Shown: positions 16,301 through 25,170 of the stretch, piece after piece
Numbering within the stretch: the stretch's first letter is position 1
Layout: each line of letters opens with the position of its first letter
Source: Microthrixaceae bacterium
GTDB lineage: Bacteria; Actinomycetota; Acidimicrobiia; Acidimicrobiales; Iamiaceae
Direction of reading: 5' to 3'
Length of the DNA stretch: 64,000 nucleotides
NCBI GenBank assembly: GCA_016702505.1
Contig: JADJDU010000003.1
Span: 1-64,000, forward strand
Made by a program: the position numbers and the translations under genes
Notes under the pieces: model-generated
What the model was told of the DNA's origin: nothing
The model's input: the letters and a program-made list of their open reading frames with translations, nothing else
Databases searched by the model: none

Positions 16301-18053
16301 ACACGAACGCCACCTTGCCGCCGGCGGTGACCAGACCGTCGGGGTCGAACCACACGTCGTTGCGGCCCCGGAAGGCGGTACCCCGTTCCAGCACCTTGCG
16401 AGCCAAGGTCAGGCGTCGTTCGTCGGGTGCCACCACGGCCAGGCGGGCCGGCCCACCGACGGGGACGGTCAGCGTTGGTTGGCCGGGAACCCAGCCGTCG
16501 AGCTGGGCCAACAGGTCGGCGGCGTCGACACCCGCCAGCAACAGCACGTCCTCTGGGGCTTCGCCTACCCGGCTGGTAGCAGCGTCCGAACCAGAAACAG
16601 GGCGACCGGCGATGACCGGTGATGCCGCGCCTCCACGCAGTCCGGGGGGTTCGGCCAGGACCACGTGGGCGTTGATGCCTCCGAAACCGAAGGCGTTGAC
16701 CCCAGCCAGGCGGCGGTCGTCCCCGGCCCAGGGCTCGGCCTGTGAGATCAGACGGAATCGGGTTTCGGCCACGGCTGCGGCCGGCTCCTCCACGTGCAGG
16801 GTCGGGGGCAGCACCCCGTGGTACACCGCCAACGCCGCCTTGATGAGACCGGCGGCCCCGGCCGCGGGCATGGCGTGGCCGATCATCGACTTCACCGATC
16901 CCAGACCGGCCTTGGCCGACGAGGCCGACGACGGCGCTCCGAACACGGTGCGCAGGGTGTCGAGCTCGGTGCGATCCCCCACCGGGGTGGCGGTGCCGTG
17001 AGCTTCGATGAGCCCGACCTCGGCGGGGTCCAGTCCGCTGGCCCGCCACGCCGCCTCCACCGCCAGCACCTGCCCCTCGGGCCGGGGGCTCATCAGGCTG
17101 GCGTCGCGACCGTCGCTGGCCACGCCGGTGCCCGCCACCACGGCGTAGATCCGGTCCCCGTCCCGTTGAGCGTCGGCCAGGCGTTTGAGCACCACGATCC
17201 CCGTTCCCTCGCCGACCAGGATTCCGTCGGCGACCTCACTGAACGGACGGATCGCGCCGCTGGGCGACAGGGCCCGAAGTTGGGAGAACACGCTCCACAA
17301 GGTCAGGTCGTGGCAATGGTGGACCCCGCCCGCCAGCACCACATCAGCCCGCCCGGAGCGAAGTTGGTCCACGGCCTGATCCACGGCGATCAACGAGGAG
17401 GCACAGGCGGCGTCCACCGTGTAGGCCGGGCCCTGGAAGTCGAAGCGGTTGGCGATGCGCGACGCCGCCAGGTTCGGCACCAGCCCGATCGACCCCTCGG
17501 GGCGTTCGGGACCGAGGCGGTCCTGGAACTCGGCCTTCACCGCCTGGATCCGGTCCTCGTCCAAGCTCGGCATCAGCGATCGCAGCGTCTCCACCAACTG
17601 CTGGGCGGTGCGCACCCGTTGGTCGAGGCGGGCCACACCGTCACCCAGGTATCCACCTCGGCCCAGGATCACCGCCACCCGCCGCGGGTCGACCCGCTGG
17701 TGGACGTCTCCGGAGTCGGCCAGGGCCGCAGCCGCAGCACCGAGGGCGATGAGCTGGTCGGGTTCGGCCGTCTCCATGGCCACCGGCATGATGCCGAAGG
17801 CCAGGGGATCGAAGGTGACCAGGTGATCCACGAAGCCACCGCGGTTGCAGTAGAAGCGGTCGGCACCTTTGGCGTCGGGGTCGTAGAACACCGGATCCCA
17901 GCGGTTGGCCGGTACCTCCGAGATGGCATCCACCCCGCTGGTGATGTTGGCCCAGTAGGTGGCCAGGTCGGGCGCGCCGGGGTAGAGGCAGGCCATGCCC
18001 ACGATGGCGATGCCGTCGTCGGGACCGTCAGGCCAGCCGGGCCGGTCAGGCAC
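13335..18053 (-). CDS. KS-AT-DH-phosphopantetheinyl transferase lipid synthase
   Basis: A 1572-residue multidomain synthase. It starts at a GTG that overlaps the previous stop by 8 bases, with GGAGGG upstream. Domains in order: ketosynthase (about 13-470; Cys in DAACASSL near 216, EAHGTATP, KSMIGHAMPAAG); acyltransferase (about 500-830; GHSLGEW near 647); a Gly/Ala-rich linker; a PUFA-synthase-like dehydratase hot-dog region (about 1061-1340; DHSFYEQPAGW, VPMTGIIEMLAAEA, FHGPEYQGL, LLDNAGQ); and a C-terminal phosphopantetheinyl transferase (about 1355-1572; GIDIELVEPR near 1460, WWAAKEAAAKADGTG near 1502). No internal ACP was seen, so it must work with the ACP of its partner or the free one. 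The layout resembles PfaC-like partners of bacterial secondary-lipid synthases. The product is unknown. Confidence 0.92.
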   Translation of the reverse strand: MPDRPGWPDGPDDGIAIVGMACLYPGAPDLATYWANITSGVDAISEVPANRWDPVFYDPDAKGADRFYCNRGGFVDHLVTFDPLAFGIMPVAMETAEPDQLIALGAAAAALADSGDVHQRVDPRRVAVILGRGGYLGDGVARLDQRVRTAQQLVETLRSLMPSLDEDRIQAVKAEFQDRLGPERPEGSIGLVPNLAASRIANRFDFQGPAYTVDAACASSLIAVDQAVDQLRSGRADVVLAGGVHHCHDLTLWSVFSQLRALSPSGAIRPFSEVADGILVGEGTGIVVLKRLADAQRDGDRIYAVVAGTGVASDGRDASLMSPRPEGQVLAVEAAWRASGLDPAEVGLIEAHGTATPVGDRTELDTLRTVFGAPSSASSAKAGLGSVKSMIGHAMPAAGAAGLIKAALAVYHGVLPPTLHVEEPAAAVAETRFRLISQAEPWAGDDRRLAGVNAFGFGGINAHVVLAEPPGLRGGAASPVIAGRPVSGSDAATSRVGEAPEDVLLLAGVDAADLLAQLDGWVPGQPTLTVPVGGPARLAVVAPDERRLTLARKVLERGTAFRGRNDVWFDPDGLVTAGGKVAFVFPGVEPVFEPRVDDVADLFEMTWEGLDADLTGLHSQGRGIVAVGRLLADALGRLGIRPDAVAGHSLGEWTGQIVSGMIPDESVEEFLGSLRPGSVEVSDVVFVALGAGADMAAEVVAGLSDAHVSHDNCPHQSVVCAPEVTVAEILARAKAAKVLAQVLPFRSGFHSPLFAPHVAALADQFGTIPVVAATVPMWSATSVAPYPDDPDQARTLAGRHLVEPVRFRELAEALVDDGVRVFVQVGTGSLTGFLDDTLRDHDVLTISANVAKQTGIGQLRRVAAALWSSGVDVDFAPLGHQLDPAGQGHVSSGAASESVGASPGGSSGPRPTVGLPLVLGSTLIRDLSPLAITVSGAGEVSDGGTGIDDLGWPTADSAGSPLAGTAMGSAELLAEMRAALGEAGAAARAVLDAAANPALRRPAPVTGARRPGATGAPSANVAATGGTDGATRGSVPAETAASIGGGGSTGAASASGPDAPVTSREVTWELSVTDQPWWRDHSFYEQPAGWHCIEDEFPLVPMTGIIEMLAAEAQALVPGSVVLSVESIRAFRWLAVEPPTSVTVKVAVDAAATAAAPPGTTVVKASVDGHARAIVHLAADWPAAPAPEARPVTGHIEVPVAPERIYVERHLFHGPEYQGLAELTFGADGATGVLVAGSAPGALLDNAGQVFGLWMASAVDRDRLVLPTSIDSMTFYGPLPEPGSRVGCVVNCTSLTDQTVRADLELTVDGQVWCRIDGWEDRRFQSNDRLFMVLRKPQVTPLAEPQPEGWVMVREGWPDSASRDVVMRRFLGQAERDDYFARNPNVQRTWLLGRIAAKDAVRTLLWSEGTGPVFPVEISVANDADGRPTVTGPGVDDVVVSIAHTAGIGVALAAVGTDVGIDIELVEPRPASFEATALTPAERDLLAAGPPSERDRTITRWWAAKEAAAKADGTGMDGRPRDFEVSQDHGDRVRIGNRVIATRTVTNPAAPDGPAQPQEHVVAWTLIEPRDD

Positions 18054-21000
18054 CGGGCTTGAACCCTCCGACCAGGTCGTCGCTGGCCGAGGTGTGGTCC
18101 ACCGGCGGACCGAACGCGGCCGGAGTACCACGCATGACCACGAGCTGAGACGGACCGGTCGGTGCCGCCACCTCGTGAAGCAACGCCATCACGCCGTCGG
18201 CGGGATCGACCAGGCCGATGCCTCGGCGGGCGTACTCGCGTTCCAGTTCGGCCGACACCATGCCCCCGCCGCCCCACGGACCCCAGTCGATGCTGATGAC
18301 TCGGCAGTCGTGCAGCCCGTCCCGGGTGCGGGCCAGGGTGTCGAGGGCGTCGTTGGCCGCGGCGTAGTCGGCTTGGCCCTTGTTGCCGAACACGCCGCTC
18401 ACCGAACCGAACAACACCACGAAATGCATCCCGGCCTGACGGTCCAAGATGGCCCGAGCACCGTCCAGCTTGGTGCCGTAGACCCGGTCGAAACCGGTGA
18501 GGGTCTTGTCTCGCAAGAAGTGGTCGTCGAGCACTCCCGCCCCGTGGATCACACCGTCGATACGACCGTGACGGTCACGGATCTCATCGAGGAGCTTGCC
18601 GAAGCCGGGGTCGCGGACGTCGAGGGACAGGTACTCGACCTCGGCCCCGAAGGAGCGGAGGGTGGTCAGTGTGGCCCGCATCTCGCGGTCGGCCTCGATG
18701 CGGTTGCAGGCTGCTTCGATCTCGGCCGGGGCGTGGAGCTCGCCGATCTCCAGCAGGGCCCGGCGTAGCGATTGGCGGTCGGCGGCCCCTGCCGTGCGGG
18801 GGTCCTCAGCCCGTTCGGGCAGGCTGGATCGACCCACCAGCACCACCCGGCACGGGTTGGCTCGGGCCAGTCCCTCGGCCACCCGGGCGGTGATGCCCCG
18901 GGCTCCACCGGTGATCACGATCACCGCGTCGGAGCCGAGGCCCAGCTCGCCGGGCACGGACAGGTCGACGGCGTCTCCCACCGTCCGGGTGGTGCGCTGA
19001 CCCCCGGCCCGGCTCACCGCGGCGGGGGCGTCGAGGTCGAGGAGCTCGTCGACGAGGGTCTCGGCCAGTTCGGCCAGATCGCCTTCTAGGTCGGCGGGTT
19101 CGACCTCGACCGAGCGGACCAGAGCGTCGTGACGTTCGCGGGCCAGCGCTCGCATCAGCCCGGGGATCCCGGTCGGGGTGCCGTCGGGGTGGACGGCGAC
19201 GGTGACGGCCAGGGCCCGCCGGGTCGCCCCGAGCAGTGCCGGTTGAAGATCGGCGAACACGGTGCGGGCATCGATGGCGGCGTCGCCGGTGGTGGCGGTG
19301 AGGTCCACCACCACATCGGCGGTGGCGAGCTGTTGGGAGCGGGCCTGGTCGGGTTCACCCCGTTCCAGGACGGTGGCGGTCGCGCCCCGCTCGCCCAGTG
19401 CGGCGACCAGCGCCGAGGTCAGGCCGTCGTGGCCGTCGATGACCACCGCCGAAGCACCCTTGAGGTCTCCCACGGCCACCGCCGGGTTCAACGGGGTGAC
19501 GTGAACCTCGAAGCGCTGGGCCACCGGTGGCAGCGGGCCGTGGTGGTGTTCCTCGTGCGCGTTGTGGGCGGCGACCACCGACTCGACCGTGACCGGAGAC
19601 GCCTCACCGGTGGTGAGGGCCTCGATCCATTCGACTATGGCTCGCAGCGACTTGTGCTGGGCCAGTTCCTCGACCATCTCCTCGTCGACCGCGCTCTCAT
19701 CCAGACCGGCCAACCCGATGCGCTCGGCCAGTTCACCGACGATCTCGATGCGCTTGATGGAGTCGATGCTGAGATCGGCTTCCAGGTCGAGGTCGGGGTC
19801 GAGCATCTCGACGGGATACCCGGTGCGTTCGCTGACGATGGCCTGTACCTCGTGCATGAGTTGCTCACCGGTGAGCACCGGAGCCGGAGCGGCCGCGCCA
19901 GCAGCCGGGGCCGGCATCGGGGTGGGCGCAGACACCGGTGCAGCCGAGGCGGGGACGGCGGCCGGGACCGCGGCGGGGGCCAACGCCGGCTGGGCCGCCC
20001 CGGCGATCACCTCGGTGTAGTCGGCGAAGGCGGCGGTGGCCGGCACCGCGGCGCCGAGGTAGCGCAGCATCACGTCGCGCTCGGCGGCCACTATCTGGCG
20101 GACGCTGCGCAGGTACTCGAGGACGACGCCGCTCGGATCGTCGGGGGTGTGGGTCATGGCGATAGCTCCGAAATCCAGGGCGGGCAGGCGGTCGGCGGGC
20201 TGAAGGCTGTTGGGCAGGGGCACGCCGGCGGCGTTGGTGACCAGGGCCCCGTCGATTCCCCAGTTGGGGGCCGGGACCGGCAGGGCGTGCAGATCGGCCG
20301 GCGTGGACCGGCCTTCGAACAGGGCGGAGGGATCCACCTCCACGCCGAGGGTGGCGAGCTGGGCGACGGCGGTGAGGAACCGGCGCACCCCTTCTTCGCC
20401 GGCTACGTCGCAGGCCACCATGGCGTGGGGACGGTCGCCGAGGATCTTGGGGACCTGCTGGGTCAGCACCCGACCCGGTCCGGCCTCGACGAAGACCCGG
20501 ACCCCGGCCTCGTACATCGATTCGATCTGGTCGACGAAGCGCACTCCGGCGGTCACCTGTTCGGTGAGCAGCCGGGACACGGCGTCGACGTCGCCTTCGG
20601 GGTAGGGCTCGGCGGTCACGTTGGACCACACCGGGAAGGCGGGGGCCGCGACGGTCACCTCGGCGAGACGGGCGGCCAGCAGCTCACCGGCCTCAGCGAT
20701 CAGGGGACTGTGGAAGGCACACGCCACCGGCAGGACCTTGGCGGTGGCCCCGCCCGCCTTGAGGGCGGCCACCGCTTCGTGCACCGTGGCGGTGGGTCCC
20801 GACAGCACGGCCTGCCGAGGCCCGTTGTGGTTGGCGAGCACCAGGTCGGGCCAGGGGGCCAGGGCCTCGATCAGCTCCTCACGGCTGAGGGCGACGGCGG
20901 CCATGGTGCCGGGGTCACCGCCCGAGCGTTCCACCGCTTCGAGAATCGAACCACCCCGGGCCGCGCTCAGTTCCAGCAGGGTGGCGTCGTCGAAGGATCC

Positions 21001-24000
21001 GGCCGCGGCCAGCGCCGCCAGCTCGCCGTAGCTGTGACCGCCGGCGACATCGGGGCGGATACCGAGCCGACCGAGCAGCCGGGTGAGGGCGAGCGACGCG
21101 ATGCCCAGGGTGGGCTGGGCCACGTCGGTGGCGGTGATCGCCTCCTGTTGGGCGTCGCGTTCGGTCCGGGTGAAGGCGGCGGGCGGGAACATCTGGTCGG
21201 CCCAGCGTTGCCCGGTGCGCAGGAGATCATCGAGACCCCCGAAGGTGACGAACAGGTCGCTGAGCATCCCCGGTCGTTGACTGCCTTGGCCGGGGTACAA
21301 GAACCCGACGGTGGGGGCCGGGTCGGTGACGTCCCGTTCGGGGTCGGCCACGAACACCCCGGCCCGGGGGTCAGATGTTCCGGTCCGGGCCATCTCGACG
21401 GCTTCGGCCAGTTCTGACAACGATCCAGCCACGAACGCGGCCCGGACCGGCCCGGTACCGGCTCGACAGACCGCGTGGGCCAGATCGGCCACGCGGTGCC
21501 GTTGCCCGGCCGGGTCGGACTCGATCACCGACCCGACGGTGGCGGCCAACTGGTCGAGGGACCGGGTGGCATCGGCGACCGAGGCGCCACGGATCAAGAA
21601 CAACTCAGCGGGCCAACGAACCGCTCCGTGGACGGGGCGGTCGCCAGCGTCGTAGGAGGACACCACGGCGTGGAAGTTGGTGCCCCCGAACCCGAAGGCA
21701 CTGACCCCGGCCCGGCGGGTCTCGGCCGCCCACGGTCGGGACTGGTGCAAGAACCGGAACGGGCTGGTGTCGGCGTCGTAGTACGGGTTGGGCTCCACCA
21801 GGTTGACGGTGGGCGGCAGGACACCGTGATGCACGGCCTTCGCCGCCTTGATGAGACCGGCCAGACCGGCCGCGCACTTGGTGTGGCCGATCTGGGACTT
21901 GACCGATCCGAGCACCGCGGCACCGGGGGCGACACCGGCTTCGGCGAACACCTCGGTGAGGGTGGCCATCTCGGTGCGGTCACCGACGACCGTCCCGGTG
22001 CCGTGGGCTTCGACCAGACCGATCTCGGTGAGCGGGTGACCAGCCTGGGCCAGAGCCCGATGCACGGCGCGCTGCTGGCCTTCCTTGCGGGGTGCGGTGA
22101 GCCCGAGGTGGCGGCCGTCGCTGGACCCGGCCACCGCGTCGATCACCGCGTAGATGCGGTCGCCGTCGCGCTCGGCGTCGACCCGACGCTTGAGCACTAC
22201 GCAGGCCACGCCTTCACCCAGGGCGATACCGTCGGCGGCGGCGTCGAAGGTGCGGCACCGGCCGGTGGGCGACAGGGCGTGGACCGAGGCGAACAGGAGG
22301 TAATCGTTGAGACCGTTGTGGAGGTCGGCACCACCGCACAGCACCAGGTCCGATGTGCCGAGGCGCAGCTCCTTGCAGGCGGCATCGAGGGCGGCCAGCG
22401 ACGAGGCACAGGCGGCATCGACGGTGTAGTTGACCCCGCCCAGGTCGAGCCGGTTGGCGATGCGTCCGGCGATCACGTTGGCCAGCACCCCGGGGAAGGA
22501 GTCCTCGGTCAGCGACGGCAGCCATTCCTCCAGGGCGGGGGGGATGTCGCCCAGCAGTTGGGGTAGGAAGGCACGCACCCCGTAGGCGCCACCCAGTTCG
22601 TTGCCCGATTCGGTGCCGAAGATGACCGATGCCCGCGACCGGTCGAAGGCCCGTTCGGCGTAGCCGGCATCGGCCAGGGCTCGGGCCGCCACCTCCAGGC
22701 TCAGCAGTTGCACCGGTTCGATGGCGGCCAGCGACGCCGGGGGGATGCCGTAGCCGAGAGGGTCGAAGCCGATGCGGCGCAGGAACCCGCCCCACTTGGA
22801 CGGGGTCTTGCGGCCGGCGTCGCGGGTGAAGGCGTCGGCGTCGTAGTAGCGGTCTACGTCCCAGCGCCCGGCCGGAACCTCGGTGACGGCGTCGGTGCCG
22901 GCCACGATCTCGGCCCAGAACTCCTCTAGGTCGTCGGCACCGGGGAACAGCGCCTCCATGCCGATGATGGCGATGTCGAGCGGGTCGGCCTGCGGCTCGG
23001 GTTCGCGCACCTTCACCCGCGGCGCGGGAGAGCCATCGGCAGTGCCGGAGTTCCATGCCGCGCTGCCGTTGCTGACCTCGGCGTGGAGGTCGGCGATGGT
23101 GGTGACCTGGTGGCGCAGGGTCGCCACCTCACCGATCATGTACATGCCCTCGCGGCGCTGGTGGTCGGGGTCGACGGTGACCAGGCCGGTGTCGTCACGG
23201 ACGATGCCCTTGGATGCGATGCGAAGGCGTCCCAGGTTCAGCGTCTCCAGTTCGGCCCAACGGGCCTTGGGGTCGACGCCGGCGTCTTCGAGTTCGGTCT
23301 TGCGAGCGGCGAAGGCCCGGACGAAATCGGTCTCGACGCAGCGGGTGGCGTGGCCGGGTGCGGTCTCGAGCAGCACGGTGGTGTCGCAGTGCACGGCGAC
23401 GTCCTGGAACGCCGGCTGTATGGCCCCACCCTCCACCGCCTCTTTGGTGAACAGGTAGGCGGTGCCCATCAGCACGCCGACCTTGACTCCCCTCTCGGCC
23501 AGGGTGGCGCAGGCCGCGGCGGCCATGGCCGCGGAGCGGGCATCGTGGATGCCTCCGGCCAGGAGGATCTGGAGGTTCTCGGGGTCGTCGACGGTCAGCA
23601 GACGTTCGATCTGGGCATCCCACAGGGCGAAGCTGGAACGGGGACCGACGTGACCACCACATTCGCGCCCTTCGAACACGAACTTGCGGGCCCCGTCCTT
23701 GAGGAACCGGTCCAATAGGCCGGGCGACGGCACGTGCAGGTAGGTGCTGATTCCTGCCGCTTCCAACGGTGTGGCCTGGCTGGGTCGACCACCAGCGATC
23801 AGGGCGACGGGTGGAGCGATCTCGTGAACCACCTCGAGTTGTTCGGCCCGGAGTTCAGCGGGAACGAAGCCCAACACGCCCACGCCCCACGGCCGGTCGC
23901 CCAAGCGTTCGGCGGTCTCGGTCAGAAGGTCGCGGACCTCTCGGGCCGGGAGCAGGGCCAGAGCCAGGAACGGCAGTCCTCCGCCGTCGGCCACCGCGGC

Positions 24001-24996
24001 GGCGAAGGCGGCCCGGTCGCTGACCCGGGTCATGGGGCCCTGGGCGATCGGGTACTGGGTGCGGTGGGCTTCGGCCACGCCGTGGCCGGGTGCGAGCGGA
24101 GGCTCGGAGGCGGCGGCATCGAGGTGTTCGGTGACGGCGTGCCTGATGGCCTGGACCACTCCACCGACGGTGGCGTGGCGGCGGGCCAGTCCTTCGGCGA
24201 ATCCACCGTCCTGGCCGAAGGGGACCAGATCGTGGCGGAGGCGGGACCCGAGGCTGGCCGCGACCTCGGCATCTGGGGTGTCTTCGGCCAGTGCGGCCGC
24301 GGGTAGGTCCGGGCGGGTGTAGATGCGGTGACCACCGACCACACGGGTCTCGCTGCCATCCATGGCGGCGAGGGCATGGCGGGTGTCGGTGTCGAGGCCC
24401 GATTCCCGCAGGAGGCCGAGCTGGACGTCGAGCACGACACCGGCGCCACCTCCGGCCATCACCGCGGCCGCGGTGTGAGCGCCGATCCCTCCCCGAGACC
24501 AGACCGGCACTCCGAGGTCGACCACCTGTTGGAACAAGATGAAGGCCTCGGTGGTGCCGACACGGCCACCGGCTTCACAGCCCGACGCCACCAGGCCATG
24601 GGCGCCGGCGGCCACTGCGGCCTCGGCTTCCTCGCGCGAGGTGACCTGGGCCAGCACCCGCCACGTTCCGCTGGAACGCCAGGCCTCGACCGTCGCTCCC
24701 AGATCCTGGGCGTCCACGACCACAGCATCGACACGGACGTCGGACTGACCGATCAGGGCGGCGGCCACCGACGGTTCGAGGCCGGTCCCGGCTCGTAGCC
24801 AACACGAGGCGACGTTTCGTCGGGCCAGTTCGGCCACCGTCGTCGCCAGGGTGGCCGGGTCCGATACATCGAGCACACCGCGCCCGCCGGCGCGCTGGGC
24901 CGCCGCCACCAGCGCCGGGTTGGGAAGCCCGCACGGGTCGGCCGCCACCACCATGTCGGTGGTCTCGGCGATTTCGGATGGCTGCGCTTCGTTCAT
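18046..24996 (-). CDS. PfaD/PfaA-like megasynthase (2x NMO-KS-AT-ACP-KR)
   Basis: A 2316-residue polyunsaturated-fatty-acid-synthase-like protein. The N-terminus holds two successive TIM-barrel regions of the nitronate monooxygenase/PfaD enoyl-reductase type: one around 1-260 with GCEAGGRVG and VWSRGGIG, and one around 310-640 with GRECGGHVGP and LLAGGIHDARSA. Next come a ketosynthase (about 672-1130; DAACASSL with Cys near 861, EAHGTGT, KSQIGHTKCAAG), an acyltransferase (about 1230-1550; YPGQGSQRPG, GHSYGEL near 1318), one ACP (LSIDSIKRIEI, Ser near 1745) and a ketoreductase (about 1800-2260; GGARGI, FGSVSGVFGNKGQADYAAAN). All ketosynthase catalytic residues are present. It opens the operon. 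I recall a similar pairing in the uncharacterised Streptomyces coelicolor 'EPA-like' cluster. Confidence 0.92.
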   Translation of the reverse strand: MNEAQPSEIAETTDMVVAADPCGLPNPALVAAAQRAGGRGVLDVSDPATLATTVAELARRNVASCWLRAGTGLEPSVAAALIGQSDVRVDAVVVDAQDLGATVEAWRSSGTWRVLAQVTSREEAEAAVAAGAHGLVASGCEAGGRVGTTEAFILFQQVVDLGVPVWSRGGIGAHTAAAVMAGGGAGVVLDVQLGLLRESGLDTDTRHALAAMDGSETRVVGGHRIYTRPDLPAAALAEDTPDAEVAASLGSRLRHDLVPFGQDGGFAEGLARRHATVGGVVQAIRHAVTEHLDAAASEPPLAPGHGVAEAHRTQYPIAQGPMTRVSDRAAFAAAVADGGGLPFLALALLPAREVRDLLTETAERLGDRPWGVGVLGFVPAELRAEQLEVVHEIAPPVALIAGGRPSQATPLEAAGISTYLHVPSPGLLDRFLKDGARKFVFEGRECGGHVGPRSSFALWDAQIERLLTVDDPENLQILLAGGIHDARSAAMAAAACATLAERGVKVGVLMGTAYLFTKEAVEGGAIQPAFQDVAVHCDTTVLLETAPGHATRCVETDFVRAFAARKTELEDAGVDPKARWAELETLNLGRLRIASKGIVRDDTGLVTVDPDHQRREGMYMIGEVATLRHQVTTIADLHAEVSNGSAAWNSGTADGSPAPRVKVREPEPQADPLDIAIIGMEALFPGADDLEEFWAEIVAGTDAVTEVPAGRWDVDRYYDADAFTRDAGRKTPSKWGGFLRRIGFDPLGYGIPPASLAAIEPVQLLSLEVAARALADAGYAERAFDRSRASVIFGTESGNELGGAYGVRAFLPQLLGDIPPALEEWLPSLTEDSFPGVLANVIAGRIANRLDLGGVNYTVDAACASSLAALDAACKELRLGTSDLVLCGGADLHNGLNDYLLFASVHALSPTGRCRTFDAAADGIALGEGVACVVLKRRVDAERDGDRIYAVIDAVAGSSDGRHLGLTAPRKEGQQRAVHRALAQAGHPLTEIGLVEAHGTGTVVGDRTEMATLTEVFAEAGVAPGAAVLGSVKSQIGHTKCAAGLAGLIKAAKAVHHGVLPPTVNLVEPNPYYDADTSPFRFLHQSRPWAAETRRAGVSAFGFGGTNFHAVVSSYDAGDRPVHGAVRWPAELFLIRGASVADATRSLDQLAATVGSVIESDPAGQRHRVADLAHAVCRAGTGPVRAAFVAGSLSELAEAVEMARTGTSDPRAGVFVADPERDVTDPAPTVGFLYPGQGSQRPGMLSDLFVTFGGLDDLLRTGQRWADQMFPPAAFTRTERDAQQEAITATDVAQPTLGIASLALTRLLGRLGIRPDVAGGHSYGELAALAAAGSFDDATLLELSAARGGSILEAVERSGGDPGTMAAVALSREELIEALAPWPDLVLANHNGPRQAVLSGPTATVHEAVAALKAGGATAKVLPVACAFHSPLIAEAGELLAARLAEVTVAAPAFPVWSNVTAEPYPEGDVDAVSRLLTEQVTAGVRFVDQIESMYEAGVRVFVEAGPGRVLTQQVPKILGDRPHAMVACDVAGEEGVRRFLTAVAQLATLGVEVDPSALFEGRSTPADLHALPVPAPNWGIDGALVTNAAGVPLPNSLQPADRLPALDFGAIAMTHTPDDPSGVVLEYLRSVRQIVAAERDVMLRYLGAAVPATAAFADYTEVIAGAAQPALAPAAVPAAVPASAAPVSAPTPMPAPAAGAAAPAPVLTGEQLMHEVQAIVSERTGYPVEMLDPDLDLEADLSIDSIKRIEIVGELAERIGLAGLDESAVDEEMVEELAQHKSLRAIVEWIEALTTGEASPVTVESVVAAHNAHEEHHHGPLPPVAQRFEVHVTPLNPAVAVGDLKGASAVVIDGHDGLTSALVAALGERGATATVLERGEPDQARSQQLATADVVVDLTATTGDAAIDARTVFADLQPALLGATRRALAVTVAVHPDGTPTGIPGLMRALARERHDALVRSVEVEPADLEGDLAELAETLVDELLDLDAPAAVSRAGGQRTTRTVGDAVDLSVPGELGLGSDAVIVITGGARGITARVAEGLARANPCRVVLVGRSSLPERAEDPRTAGAADRQSLRRALLEIGELHAPAEIEAACNRIEADREMRATLTTLRSFGAEVEYLSLDVRDPGFGKLLDEIRDRHGRIDGVIHGAGVLDDHFLRDKTLTGFDRVYGTKLDGARAILDRQAGMHFVVLFGSVSGVFGNKGQADYAAANDALDTLARTRDGLHDCRVISIDWGPWGGGGMVSAELEREYARRGIGLVDPADGVMALLHEVAAPTGPSQLVVMRGTPAAFGPPVDHTSASDDLVGGFKPGA

Positions 24997-25091
24997 TCTT
25001 CCCCTGTCACCAGGCCGGTGGTCGGGGAAGCCCCGAACGCCGGAATGAGCCGCCTGTCACACGGTAGGTTACCCACTGGTAGCAACCCCTG

Positions 25092-25107
25092 CCTACCGGT
25101 CGGTAGG
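25092..25107. promoter_or_regulatory. Palindromic candidate operator between divergent lipid genes
   Basis: CCTACCGGTCGGTAGG has perfect 7-base arms around a 2-base centre. It lies in the 174-base spacer between the leftward lipid-synthase operon (from 24996) and the rightward WS/DGAT genes (from 25171). Related half-sites (acggtagg, ctggtag) occur 20-40 bases to its left. Symmetry and placement fit a TetR-like repressor operator controlling both directions. No regulator gene adjoins it. The nearest TetR gene is at 30920. Confidence 0.55.
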
Positions 25108-25170
25108 GAGGGGCCGCGGTCCAAGTTTCACCGTTGCCAGACGGGACAAGCCCCTAGGACGGACTCATCC

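Noticed and set aside
19129..21417. A 762-codon plus-strand frame opposite the megasynthase
   Set aside because: Gly/Arg/His-rich antisense shadow produced by the high third-position GC of the real minus-strand gene. No domain is recognisable.
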